NCBI GenBank assembly: GCA_006384855.1
Contig: VCJN01000559.1
Coordinates: forward strand, 51,414-115,413
Source: Tetraselmis striata
Taxonomy: Eukaryota; Chlorophyta; Chlorodendrophyceae; Chlorodendrales; Chlorodendraceae
DNA: 64,000 nucleotides
Direction of reading: 5' to 3'
Shown here: positions 45,341 to 57,500 of the stretch, one piece after another
Layout of the letters: every line of letters begins with the position of its first letter
How positions within the stretch are numbered: position 1 is the first letter of the stretch
Notes under the pieces: model-generated
Databases searched by the model: none
Seen by the model: the letters and a program-made list of their open reading frames with translations, nothing else
What the model was told of the DNA's origin: nothing
Position numbers and translations under genes: made by a program

Positions 45341-48069
45341 TCACAATCACCACTACCATGTAGGCTTGAAACGGCACCTCAATTGGTGGCGGAGACCCCT
45401 GTACGGGGCGTAGAGTAGGGCAAGACGCCATAGCTGCCTCAATCCGCTTGCGCTTCCTCTACGGGACATACTACCCCACCAATTGGAATGAGCGGCAACA
45501 CGGCGCCGCCCCGGCTAGATGCCTACCCGAGCAACGGGTCGAAGTTGCACATAGCAGCGGACCAAACAATACCCAGAGGCTGCCTGGGGGCCTGTCATGA
45601 ACTGTTGGGCGCGGAAGACGGAGATGCCGCGAAGTTAGAGACAACTTGCATGAGGGCCAACCCAATACCCTGCGACGGAAGGAGGCGGGGATGGACAAGG
45701 AAGAGGATGGCCGGTAGCCTGAGGTAGTACACACATGTGTCCCTACAATGGTTAGGGATAGCATGCCCTTATATCGACACTGACGGTCCCGGCGGCGGAG
45801 AGCCGCGGATTAGAAGTTGTAATAATTCTATTTCAATTTTAATTTCCAGCGGTGTATGGGGGTGTTCTCTTGGCCTTTACCTCCGACCTCCGAGCATGTC
45901 CGGGGACACCGTTGCCAACAGCTCAAAGCGGGGGCTGAATACAACAGCGCGACGGCCGAGAGGCCTTGCCGCTTGGCCGTGCTTGGCCGGTAGAGAGTAG
46001 CGCTGGAGGAGGCTGCGACTGCCGGGGGAGAATAAACGGCGGGAACATGCGCATATATATACGGCGGGGTCACGTGATAACGGGTTCTGCGGGCGGGATA
46101 GCGAGTACATGGTGCGTGGCGCCCATGTGCGAGCGTAAACCCCCGTTTGACGAACATGTAGTGTGTCGTGCCATTGATGCGAAATTAGTGCATGTACTGC
46201 AAAATAGCCACGCGGCATACAAAGGCCCCGCCATCCGCGTTTTATTTGAAGCGGACCCTATGCGGGTTGGTCAGGGGCGGGCCCTTCCCCGATGCTAGGT
46301 AAAGACAGCTTGCCAAGACGTAAACTTGATTCAGATATAGCAAATTTCAAATATTGCGGAAAGTCGGCGCGTATACCGGCGGCTGCTTTCCCGTACACGC
46401 CGAGTACCAACTCCAATCATCCGTGGATGCCATAGCGAGTTGGTAGGAGAGCTCTGCACAGCATAAAGTATGTTGTTAATGCCCAAAGTTTTTGGGGGGT
46501 TCGAAAGAAGCCACCCCCGTTTCTGAACCCCAAGGATCGCCACCTAAACCAACACATTACATCTTGCCGGCCCAATAGGAATACCCTCCGTGGCAAAGTA
46601 AATAACAAGGTTGCGTGAATTGTTGTTACGGTGCATGTGAGATGCTCCATAGGTGATTGGGTAATAGGTGATAGGTGATTGTTCGGGGCTCCGGAAGCTC
46701 CGTTCGGCCCCGGAGGCCAGTGATTTTACGGGACTCCTGAAGCCCCGCTCGACCCCCTGAGGTCGAGGATACTCGCCCGGCGGAGCGAGATCGACTACCT
46801 AATATGCACACGCTCTGACGTGTGATGAGGGCCCATAACCTAATCAGCGAAGCCCCGGAGGCATGGCTGTGCACATCTCGCCCGGAGCGAGGTGCAGTGA
46901 GGACGGTGTGGCGAGGCGGCAAGCTGCTGAGGCAAAGGAACTTGTCACACAACCCCGAAGGGGCGAGCAACAAGCAAGCCGCAATAGGCGCGCAAGTGCG
47001 CGCGGGGGCGGCTTGGCGCAACTAGCTGTTGCGCGCGTGCTCACACTGCCACTGCTGACTGTACTACAAAGGCACTAATGAACTAAGTTTTCGCATCAGT
47101 CTTGCATGATGCGCCGCGCGTGCCATGTCGTCCATCCTCGCATCAGCGGATAATCAGCGGGGCATCCTGTGCCATAGCCGGAGCACATTCTCCAACAATC
47201 GGCGAGCGAGACGCGCGCGGACCAACCGCCGACCTACGGCGCTCTAACAAGGGGGGGGCTTGCTTGTAGAACGGATTTGGAACTTACACCGGCGCATGAC
47301 CCCCCAAAGATGTCCGCTTTGTCCCACCCCAGCTTCGGACAAGCAAAAGGGGCATGTTTTCCAACATTTTGCCCGTTGGGCAGTAACCGCTTGGGCGTTA
47401 ATCTATAGTGCGGTGTAGCAGAAAGTACAGTGTACATGGCTATGGCTCAGGCATTTCTCATCTTAAATAGGGGGAAACCGTAGCACGTGCTAATTTTATC
47501 CGGGCGTTTCCGTAGTGGCAATAAATCGGTTCACCGTGTGGGCCACCACAAGCCGTTGACGTACCGGAAAATACGCGGATGGACGGCCAAATCTGATCAC
47601 CACGCGTGATAGTCTGTCCGCCCACAATAAGGTCATCACCACCGAGCGGATATACCGTACGCGATAACCGAATGTCGTTTACATCCAAGCAATAAAGTGT
47701 TGATTACGTGGTGGCAAGTACGCGCGTGGCACCGTAAAATGTGTGTTACTATTGCTGCCCGTAGCGTACCTGTACGGGTATGTTAGCTGTATTTACTGCT
47801 GGTACCGATTCTCGGCTGCCCGTGATCTGTACTCATGCAGCGCGATATAAGGATTACCGGCGGTACACGTGCAATACATGAAATGCTCGGATCTTTGTAT
47901 TGCTTTCACTGGTTTCGGAGCAATACAAATAGTCCGAGGTTTTATTCACATATGCGGGCTGCGGCATATATATATATAAAAGTATATATGCATTTATATA
48001 CATATATATATATACATACAATTATACCCGTTGCAGCTTTGTGGAATCCAGAGAGCCGAAAGGATCAAT

Positions 48070-48315
48070 CGTAGTAGACGCTACATTGTACAGCCCCGCG
48101 TCCGCCGACCCGCCGACCCGGGGCGCGGCGTAAGTCGACGAACGGGTCGCGAGGCGGATGGGCAATGGTCGTCCGGCGACGGACGAACGACGGCGTCCGG
48201 CGTCCGGGTCCGGTCCACGCGCAGGGCTCGGCGTATCGCACCATGCCCGCCCTAAAGACCTGACGAACGGCGACGACCGGCCCGACCGGCTGCGGCCGGG
48301 CGGCCGGCCGACCGG
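48070..48315. other. CpG-dense GC-rich island
   Basis: About 240 bp of very high GC content, rich in CGACG, CCGACC and GGCCGG words, set between AT-rich flanks. It has no coding frame I recognise and ends beside CCGGTACCCG. It could be a CpG island, the end of a mobile element or a relic of a GC-rich exon. Confidence 0.6.
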
Positions 48316-48469
48316 TACCCGTATAGTGGGGTTGTACCAATAGTCAGCAGGTAAGCGCAACGGTTATATTGGCATGCGCGGGATTATGACGGAATTTATA
48401 ACGGATACAATTTCGATCTATCTAATAATCTCTGCGAAACCGTTCCGAAAGTCGGCAAAATACAGATTC

Positions 48470-48470
48470 A

Positions 48471-48502
<32 letters not shown>

Positions 48503-48503
48503 C
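48470..48503 (+). repeat. (ACGC)n microsatellite
   Basis: About eight CACG units in a row. No function is assigned. Confidence 0.9.
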
Positions 48504-48534
48504 ATACTCAGCTCGTAATTAATATTTATTACAT

Positions 48535-48720
48535 GAGCTAGGCTGCAGAAGGCGATATCAGAAAATCACCAGAAAAGGACAATCGGAAGGGTCCTCTACA
48601 ACAACTGCAAGGTGGAAGCAGTAGCAAGAGAAGATGCAGAATGGTCATGAGCCCACGCATCGGGCTTGGCCATCTGCACACCGGCAGAGAGAATGCCGCC
48701 CAAAGTACCATGCACGCAAG
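48535..48720 (+). repeat. dispersed repeat family R2, copy at 48.6 kb
   Basis: Parallel to 59100-59310: it begins with ACATGAGCTAG, GGCGATATC and AAATCACC, and continues with CAAGGTGGAAGCA, CATCGGGCTTGGCC and GAATGCCGCCCAAAGTACC. It is truncated at its right end compared with the 59-kb copy. Confidence 0.75.
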
Positions 48721-49357
48721 TAGAGACCCGCTGCTCGTACTTGTAATTAATATGGTAGGATAATATATATCCGATACACGAGCAGCCGAGTACATGTATG
48801 TCGCGCTACACGAATATCGATCCCGGGCACCAACGTCTCGATACGAGTACATCTACCCGGGCAACATTCCATCTTCCCATCAATGGACGACTGCCGGATT
48901 CCGGGCGGTAAAAAGGGATTCGAAACAGTGACCTGCTCGATCTCAGCAAAAAACAGTGAACACTAAGGGTCGAAGGATAGAGCTCAGCAAAAGGTTTCAT
49001 AAACGGCAGAGGAAGTTAGCGCTATAAAACATCCGAGCATGTCATAGTTTTATTGCGGGCAGTATGATATGTAACCCAGAACACGGGCAGCGCCGATGAG
49101 TACCGGTATATCGCGCTGTATGAGTATGAGTATCGATATCACGGCCAACCGCCGTTGAGTGCATATATGTAACACCGTGCCTTGAGTAGGTAGCGCGGCA
49201 TGCCAGTATGTAACATGGCGGCGAATCTTGGATGCACCTATCCCCGCCGGGTACGGGTACAGTACAAGTACGGGTACCGGTACGGGAAGCGACTTTTTAC
49301 GTAGCGACAACTACTTGTACATAATATGGCAGCACGACGAGCGCATCCGCACAAGTC

Positions 49358-49720
49358 ATCCACAGTGTTGGTACCATAGTTTTCGCAACGCCGCCATCAG
49401 TACATGGGATGAACGGGACGTAATGCTGGACAACACGTGGATTACCGCCTGGTTGTCCACATAGTTACATTGTGCCCAACACTACGAACTTAGGCGTGGG
49501 AGAAAGGCCTGGACCGCGAGACGTACTGATTTCAATTCCTTGTACGTGACGTGCTGCGACCGGTCCTCATCGTACGCGCAGAGGATGAGCTGCGGCTGCC
49601 GCGAGTCTCTGCGCGCTCGTTCAATACCGTACCCGACCGTACTGGCTCGAGTAGGTGTGCATGTAGCACATTTCGAGAGACCGTACAGTCGGGGTGCCAT
49701 TGTGATTGCTAGGCACATCG
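49358..49720 (-). pseudogene. RNase H fragment of a DIRS-like (tyrosine-recombinase) retrotransposon, broken
   Basis: The minus strand reads HVTYKELKSVRLAVQAF (in 49482-49718) and, after a stop and a frame change, DNQAVIHVLSSITSRSS and ALRKLW (49464-49358). This order, with KEL then AVRLA, DNQAV and SRS then LRKLW, is the RNase H signature of DIRS and related retroelements. The lead-in (ASTVGYG) matches the degraded start of the domain. Reverse transcriptase and recombinase parts were not found nearby, so this is a decayed fragment. A Ty3-like origin is less likely but not excluded. Confidence 0.55.
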
Positions 49721-50008
49721 CGCCACCGCTGCAAGTTGCGGATTATTTGCTGCGTCAATTTGACATCCTTGCTCCATGACCGGCAGAGCCCAATACTTTG
49801 TGGGCCTCGCGGAGGTAGAAGCGCGCTAGCGGGATGGCCATGTACAAAAACTGCCCCTATGCCCCTTTTACTGCGAAGCGAGCATATGCGTGGGTAGCAC
49901 GCGGTGGCGGCGGCGGCGCCTAGCGCGGCAGAGCATGTCGCGGGCGAGGCCCACCAACCGCTAGAGCTTCTCGGGCGGGGCGTATTAGCGCATCATATCA
50001 TCGTAAGG

Positions 50009-50770
50009 TCACCACCCCCCCCCCCCCCCCCCCGCGTCCGCATCGCCCGCCGCTTTGAGGCGGATGTAGTAGGTAAGCACGTCTCGGCCGTGCTTGTTGG
50101 TGGCGATGTACGCCTTAAAGATGCCAAGGTCCGACGCACGTTCGACCTCCTCGCTAACCGCTCCTTCAATCGCCGATGCCGCCTCGCTGAGGACCGTGTG
50201 AGCGACGGCATCGTAGAGACCGTAGCAATAGAGAGAGCGGTAAGGATCTACGTGCCTGGCCTTGTGCCGCGTTTCAGCCGCGGGAGTCGGCCGGCGGTCT
50301 CGCCAGCTGAGATGTCGTAGAAGTCCGGCGTCGCAGAGAGACCGCGCTTTAGCTGAATCGCGACGCCATGCGCAATGAAAGGACCGGGTGGGGAGTCCTC
50401 CGAGGTGAAGTTTCGACTTTAGGAAGGAGGAGGCGGCGTAGACCCCACTCGAGGCAGCTCGGGAGTGGGGGGCGCAGAGCGCTTCGCGGTGGCGGCTGGG
50501 GCGGGCGCGTGTGGCTCGGATGGGTTCATAACATGCGTTCAATGTGGGCCATTGAGCTTTTTTCACCGCAAAGCTGCAATATCTGCCACCGTGGCCTCTA
50601 GCTAGGCGAAACTGGAAGGGGAGTTGGTAGACTGAGCCGGTGCGCGTCGCATGCGCCTTTGTTACCTTTGTCGTCGTCGAGGTTGGACATGCTGAACCTA
50701 GCGAATGCCGCGCGGTAGCGTCGTGCCGGTATGGGCGAGAAGTCAAGTCGATAGATGCTCCCTCGGACAT
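50009..50770 (-). CDS. hypothetical ORF, 253 aa
   Basis: The longest uninterrupted frame of the gene-poor block, with an ATG at 50768-50770. Its C-terminal third (AVAHTVLSEAASAIEGAVSE, then KHGRDVLTYYIRL) looks like globular or helical protein. Other frames over 50600-50816 also look protein-like, so the region may be one coding sequence broken by frameshifts. It ends in a glycine run caused by a homopolymer. No family is recognised. Confidence 0.25.
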   Translation of the reverse strand: MSEGASIDLTSRPYRHDATARHSLGSACPTSTTTKVTKAHATRTGSVYQLPFQFRLARGHGGRYCSFAVKKAQWPTLNACYEPIRATRARPSRHREALCAPHSRAASSGVYAASSFLKSKLHLGGLPTRSFHCAWRRDSAKARSLCDAGLLRHLSWRDRRPTPAAETRHKARHVDPYRSLYCYGLYDAVAHTVLSEAASAIEGAVSEEVERASDLGIFKAYIATNKHGRDVLTYYIRLKAAGDADAGGGGGGW

Positions 50771-50954
50771 CGCAATGCGTTGTGCGATTGCTGTAGTGCG
50801 AGAAGCGCTTCATCAAAAGGGATGAGCGCAGTGCGACTCTGCAGCACCACCCAAGTAGTGCTTCACTGAGGCTGGGAGTTGTCGACAGCCGGCTCGTGCC
50901 AGCGGCCAGCCGCCGCCACTTTAGAAACTTGGGAAAGTTCTAGAAAGTCCCGGC

Positions 50955-51420
50955 TCGTCGTGCACTGGGATGAGAGTTATCCCCCCCCCCCCCCCCATGG
51001 TTGTGTAATTACTCAAGTAATTACTAGTTTACGTCCCTCCAAGTTTTTACTTTAGGGGTAAATGGCCATGGCCCCGCCGCTGGCGTGTTTATTTGGCGCG
51101 CGCGCGGCGCATTGTTGTTTACCTGGCCGGACAGCGCGCGGCATGGCGCACATGGCGCTGATGAAGCAATCAGTGCGCTGAAACGTGCTGATAAGGCGTT
51201 GCCGATAGCAACCACACGATATGACAGCAAGGCGCTGATGATGGAGTGATACAGTCGAGCTGTACAGCGGGCGGCATGGCTTGCTGGGAAAGGGCGGGGG
51301 GCCGGGGGGGGGGGGGGGGGGGGGGGGGGGGCGGGCATGTAATTACTCGAGTAATTACTGGTTTACCTCAACCCGTGTATTTACATGTAAGGGGTAACTC
51401 TCATCCTAGGTCGTGCAGAT
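50955..51420. mobile_element. candidate MITE-like element with inverted ends and internal palindromes
   Basis: The outer ends GGGATGAGAGTTATCCCC (50968-50985) and GGGGTAACTCTCATCC (51391-51406) are inverted copies. Inside lie a poly(C) run (50981-50996) and a poly(G) run (51306-51331). Two ~60-bp direct repeats, each opening with the palindrome GTAATTACTCRAGTAATTAC (about 51005 and 51338), complete the structure. No coding frame is present. Size and ends fit a non-autonomous DNA element, but no target-site duplication was confirmed. Confidence 0.45.
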
Positions 51421-51599
51421 TCAGCAACAGCCGGTAGAAGTGTTCACAAGTAGTGGCGCGAATTGACTACCCGCGCCACTCGGCCTATCTGCCTAACCTC
51501 AGTCAAGTACTGGTAATGAACAATGATGAACACATACCGGCACGTTTTTCTCGCCCACGCGCACGGGACGTAGTCGCTACCAGTAACGGACCGGACTGT

Positions 51600-51668
51600 A
51601 CTCGGAAGAGTACAGTAAAGTTCGCCCCGGGACATCGGCCGAAGCCGCCCCAGCACAGTATCAGTGAA
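51600..51668 (-). repeat. dispersed repeat R4, copy 2
   Basis: Reverse complement of about 27483-27560, with CGGGACATCGGCCGAAGCCG at its core. Confidence 0.65.
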
Positions 51669-52461
51669 TCGTTTATCGTTGCATGCCCGTACTGGTTTAA
51701 AAAAATAAATACACAAGTAGGGGTGCGTTACTGGTACCAGCTAGGCGGGCATACCTGTAGCTGCGGGGGCGGCCACCCCTCCTGCCAGTGTTATTGTACT
51801 CGTGTTGTGATTGTAGAGCACACCCGGGAACCGCGTCCGTCTTACACGGAAGACGGCTTTACCAGTAGACGCATCAGCGCAACTTCGACAGTGGCGATAA
51901 AAGTCTACACAGCATCACGTTCTACCTGGCACGCCGTGGGAGACCAGGAGAGCTGGCGCACAGCCGCGCACAACAAGACGCCGATGTGAATCGGGCCGAC
52001 GTGGCATATCACCATCGATTCACACCCGGTCGGCATGCGATACGTAATTCACCAGACTCCAACACGTGGTAGTGTGGGCGGCAGCGAGCCAACACGCGCG
52101 ACTCGTAAATTGATTTTAGCGTGCAGTTTGCTGTTGGCTGCCTATCCCACCTTCATTTCTGGCCAAGGTAGGTGCTGCAATTTCCACTCCTTGCCGTCGC
52201 GTGAGCCGCATACTCATCTGTGCCCTACATGTGAGCTTTGAATAAGCTTACCGGTGCCCACGCTGTCCTTATACCTAAGAACATATGTACCACCTCTCCC
52301 GGTATAAGAGGCAGCAGTAGGGGCTTCTCGCGGGTGCGCTGGTTGCTGTGGACGGGCGTGGGGGTTGCTTGAAACTAGGCCCTGCTGTTTCTACGAGCAC
52401 AGCTGGACCGTAACTTACGTATGCGGTGATCGCTCCTGCTGTGAATAAGCGACTAGTCTTA

Positions 52462-52493
<32 letters not shown>

Positions 52494-54550
52494 TCGGCGC
52501 GGAATACCAAAAATCCCAACGCGTAAGACCTTGCCTGCTAGCAACATACAGCCCCCCGAACCAATATATCTCGCACTAGCAGGTTCTTGGCGGTTGTGAG
52601 GGACTATCCTGCTGCTCCGTGCCGCTTATTTTCTGTGTGCTGACGGTGTGCTGAGCGGCCGCGGGGCGCGGCGGCGTAGGATCAACCGCTCTTTATTCAT
52701 TCCTTACCGTAGTCATACACAGCCACTCCGCCGTATTACCGAAGAGGCCCCGAGGCCCGCCTTGGCGGAAGCAGCATCCGCCGGTGACAGTCCCCAAAGG
52801 CGTATACGGTGGGTCAGTGGCCTTCGTTGAAGGTTTCATCTCTTGTCTCTGACCACCCTCACTGCCCTCCCCCGTACGAATTTGACCAGCGCTAGATCGT
52901 CGTAATATTAACACCAATAATAAGGATTTATGTAACACGAGCATGCGCGAGCTCAATCTCCCGCACTATGTACGGTAGCCGTAAGGCTGGACCGCCTAAA
53001 CTTTCAGCTTCCGCACTTGGTTTGTCCTCTCCACCACTGTTTAAAGTGCTGCGAGGGCTCTCACTAGTTGCAGTGCATATAGCTGCGCTGCTGCCTCCTG
53101 CGCAACCATACATGTCACACGGGGGTGTAAGACAGTGGCAACAAGGCAGACAGAGTGCAAAACATGGGGTGCTGTGCGCTTTGCTGTGCAGTACTGCAGT
53201 AAGGGCTTATGGCAGGGGGCCGCAGCGGAACGATCTGCAGCCTGCGCGCCGGCAGCCAGCCACATGTGAATAAGGTACATGGCGGGCACGTCGGCAGGCG
53301 CGCGCGGTCAATCGCCGAGTAATATACTTTGGCACTGGCGATAAAGTACTGGTTCAGTCCTTGAATAATCCTCCCCAGTAGAATAATAAATCCCCTCCCC
53401 CGCCCCCTGGTTTTCCTCTGAAAACAGTTTCCTAAACCAGAACATTTATTCGGCCCACCCTTATGTATAATTCGTGTGAATCACATACCTGGATGAAGTA
53501 AGCAACCTGTTTGTTGCATCTACTTGTGCTGGTACCTGTGCACAATCACACACGCAAGGTAAAATCCTTTTTCATTCGCAGAGGTACGAGTACATCAGAC
53601 ACGAGCATGCTGGGTGATGCTCGCGGGTGAAGCCCAAACAATATATGTTCTTGCCAGAAAGGATTGTGTATTCGTACGTATGGGTCTAGCTGGCAGATAC
53701 TTGCAACCAACGAGTTGCTATGCGCGATGGCACGCAGCGATACAAGGGACTAGAAAATCACCCTGACTTGTTGATCCCGTCGCTTCTGTACTCTCTTCGT
53801 CCCATGTACAGGAACAGGAGAGCTACACGATTTTAATTCATAATGCTGGCGTGCTGAAAGATTACATAGCACTATACCTAAGAGGAAAGAGCCCTGCTAC
53901 TACTCCCAGAGCCCTGCTCGGTAACGATATTTCAGAAAGGCAGTCTGTGCTCAAAAGTATTCATTATTTGCACAAACGGGAGATGGTGGCGCACATGCAG
54001 CACTCACTGGGCATACGCACTATAGCATAGCCTGCCCCTTTAAAGCCAATTCTCAAGCTGGCATGACATAGCAAGCTATCCACCGTTCCGCACCTTCTTG
54101 CGAGTAGTCGCTCCTCGTGCACCCGCACTTGCTTATATATTTATTGACTTCAATAATAACTCGAGGTTTTAAGGGCTCGGTACATTTCCGTGTACGGACG
54201 CGTTGACACTGTGTGCCCAGTCCAGACTTGTGCTATTTTTCGTCGCCATTGCGCGAATGGTTATACCCTTACTCAATGCCGGGTCACATGAGATACCTGA
54301 TCAGTCGTACTGCCTGGGGATCTTCAGATAACATCACAAACATCGCGCTGCAATGCAAGGGTTGTCGGCACTAAATAAAGGGCATGATGTGCGCATGGCA
54401 AAGTAAGATCATGCACTCAACTCACGACTAGCCGTACGACTGCTTGCGGCATGGCAATACTCATCACTTCATGCATGTCAGCATATAACGCACATGTTTG
54501 ATTCTTTGAAAGGCTTGATGTGCACTCTGATCCCCATCCCGGCAAATTGA

Positions 54551-57500
54551 TTGGGCCAAGCAAGCCGCTGCAAAGCGGCTACTGACATCGGTTGTGGGCA
54601 ACTGGATGTACCCTCAGACAAATGGATTCTGTTGGACTGGGAGAGCACGCATCCCTACACATGGACGTTGGGGGCGTGGACCGAGTCGACCTCCATGTGC
54701 GACTGGCCCGCAGTTATATGTAGCCGAACCGGCCAAGTGGAGGAGCTGTGAGTAACGCTTTAGCGGCGTGACCGCCTTTACTCTTGAACCACTTGCCACC
54801 CCCACGTCCCAGATGCCACCATAAGGTATCCAAGCACAACACAGTTCGCGACCAGGCATCCAGGTGAAGCAGTATGGCATGGCGTACCAATATGTATTAT
54901 TTTGACTCTAGGGATGCTGACTATGCGAAATTGCAGGCGACTTCACAGAGAAGACCTTGTAGGCCAGCTTCCGTATACATGGGGATCCTTACAGGGCCTT
55001 GTGAAGCTGTAAGCGCGATGACATGCCCCTCCATGCGGTCGTGTATTACCTCCGAGACGCTCTTGTCGGCAAGGGTCTCATGTCCATCAATGGTGGTGCG
55101 GCACTGATTCCAACTGACTATTCTTATCATTTCAACAGGTGGCTATATCAAAACGAACTGACAGGACCACTGCCAGTCGAGTGGAGCTCTCTGACAAAGC
55201 TCGAGGACCTGTACGTGCCGCCTGCCTGCTTGTTGTGGGGCACCGAGTATTTCTCGCATGATGTATGACAGGCTCCTGATGTGCACAGGTCGATATTCTC
55301 AAACCGAGCTACAGGGTCGTTACCCCCAGAGTGGAGCAGGCTGACCCGCCTCAAATCCTTGTAAGCAGCCTTTGTTCCGCGCTGAGCGAAATTTTGTGGC
55401 GGGGCTTATTGAAGAGATCAAAGGTTGCGGTCACATCGCATGATTAATGCCAGAAGTTTTGCATGCTTATTTGCTCGCGTTGGCATGCAGGTTGCTCAAT
55501 GGTAACACCCTGACTGGCACACTGCCAGAAAGTTGGAGCGCTTTGCGAAACCTGCAAATACTGTACGCATGCGGCCCGCAATTTGCTGTTTGCTTTTTGT
55601 TCTCTGTTGCGTTGCTGCGATAACATGACATTGCGGGCACATGTGCGGCACGGATGTTGCCTGGTTTGATGGATGTTGGTGTTTGCAGGGATCTTAACGA
55701 CAACCGGATGACAGGGGAAATCCCTCGGCAATGGAGCCGCCTAACAAGGCTTACTTCTCTGTGAGCCACAACGGCCCCTTTTGCTCGATCATATTCCATC
55801 GGGACAGGACTGGCACAGCCGCTTTCCATTGCAAGGCCGCAGAGGCACATGTGGCCTCGGGTCAACGCCAATCCATCCTACTAACCTGCTCACGCGGCTG
55901 CCCAATCATGCGCAGACGCCTCGGGATGAACTGCTTTGTCAATACAACTGCCCCAGCGGCGATTGCTGGCCAGACGTCAATGTGAGCTGTGCTTTTTGCT
56001 CTAGAAGAGACGCCTGCTCATCATCAGTACAGCATGCATTTATAGTCTTGAGTACAGACCGGAACGGGTGTTTGCCACTGCTACTGCCTCTAACATGCAA
56101 GCCTCTGTGTTGGTGCCAGATCGACCCAAAGGACGCATGCTGACTGCGGGCGCTTTCCGCCACCTCCAAGCCCCCCCACACCCCCCAGCCCTCCGTTACC
56201 TCCGAGCCCTCCTCCAGCCCCTCCGCCTCTCCCGCCTCCGAGCCCCCCAGCGCCTCCGAGCCCTCCGCCACCTCCGCCACCTCCTCCGCCTATGAGCCCC
56301 TCGCCACCTTTAAGCCCTCCTCCGTACCCGCGCTCTCCTCCACCTCCACCTGCTTCAGAGCTGCCAGCAGTGACGTCTCAATCGCCTACTCCGCCAATCT
56401 CAACCGTGGCTCAAATCTCAATTGGGGTATCTGCCATGGCGGCTGTCATCATCGGCATTTGTGTTCTCGTTTTCCATTGTCGAACGAAAGCCTCGCCTCA
56501 TCCATGGTGTCTCGTCCACCACCCAATGGACGACGCAGGAAGTGTTCACGAGTCAACAGTGGAGCACGGAGCCAAACCCCCTCAGGTGTGGGACCGCACT
56601 GCTGTGCTATGTCATTTCGCACTCAAATCTGCAGCGCTGCCTGGGGTGTGCGCTACGTGCGTGCGCACCACATTGCTTCATCGCACAGTATCGTTGCAAC
56701 ACCAGAGCAAAGCCGTTGTTTTCAACCCGGGATCCTTCCCGGTGAAAACGGAATCGAGCAGGCTGGTGCATGCCTCCCGCTTGACAGGGGCGTGAGGCAG
56801 AGATGACCGTTGCACGTGGAGCGCAATCCCTGACTGATGAATTACTCTCCAAGATCGAGACAGATGTCCGCCTGGGGGAAGGCAGCAGCTGCTATGTTTA
56901 CAGGGGGCACATGAACGGAATTGGTGCCGTCGCTGTCAAACGATTCGTGCATGTGGAAGACAGCGGGGCTCAGCTTCAGCACGAGGCGACAATGCTTCAA
57001 CGATTCAACCATCCAAACATCCCAAGGCTGTACGGGGTCTGCCGCGAACGAAGTGCACTGGTCATGGAGCTCCTTGGCGGGGGCTCTGTCCAGAGGAAGC
57101 TTGCGCAGGACGCTGCAGGGCTGCTTTGGGGGAGAAGGATAAAGATTCTTCACGATGTTGCCCTTGCGTTGAGCTACATGCATGGGCATGGTGTAGTCCA
57201 TCGAGATATCAAGCCAGGAAACGTCCTGCTTGGGGAGGAACTGGAAAGCGCCGCAAAGCTCGCCGACATGGGTCTGAGCAGGACGATCGGCTCGGACAGC
57301 ACACAATCGCTGGACGGAACGGCAGAATACGCTGACCCTGATTACTTGGCAAACAGAGTGTTCAAGCCGGCTCATGACATTTATTCGTTTGGTGTCATGA
57401 TGCTCGATGTCCTCTGTGGGTAGGGGATTCGTTTCTATCCCTCAATGGGCATCTGCGGGACTTTTAAATCTGCGAGTGATAGGGTACACCTCTGTGCATG

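Larger units (their letters stand above)
37084..54550. other. gene-poor block of decayed elements
   Basis: Over 17 kb with no multi-exon gene that I can recognise. Base composition shifts repeatedly. It holds homopolymer runs (G at 37184-37216, C at 38706-38719, G at 42190-42202, 42983-42998 and 43011-43026, C at 50016-50033 and 52461-52490), several repeat copies, a DIRS-like fragment and four unexplained frames listed separately. On the minus strand 37860-38330 has a protein-like reading (VVFTDDTW, MLDKWGKTLWAG) broken by a stop and a frameshift. Around 41720-41850 a frame carries Cys/His-rich words (CATYAKG, CDECRNF). From 52.6 to 54.5 kb nothing was seen beyond short unrelated frames; the upstream exons and promoter of the receptor kinase should lie at the right end. 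Confidence 0.5.
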
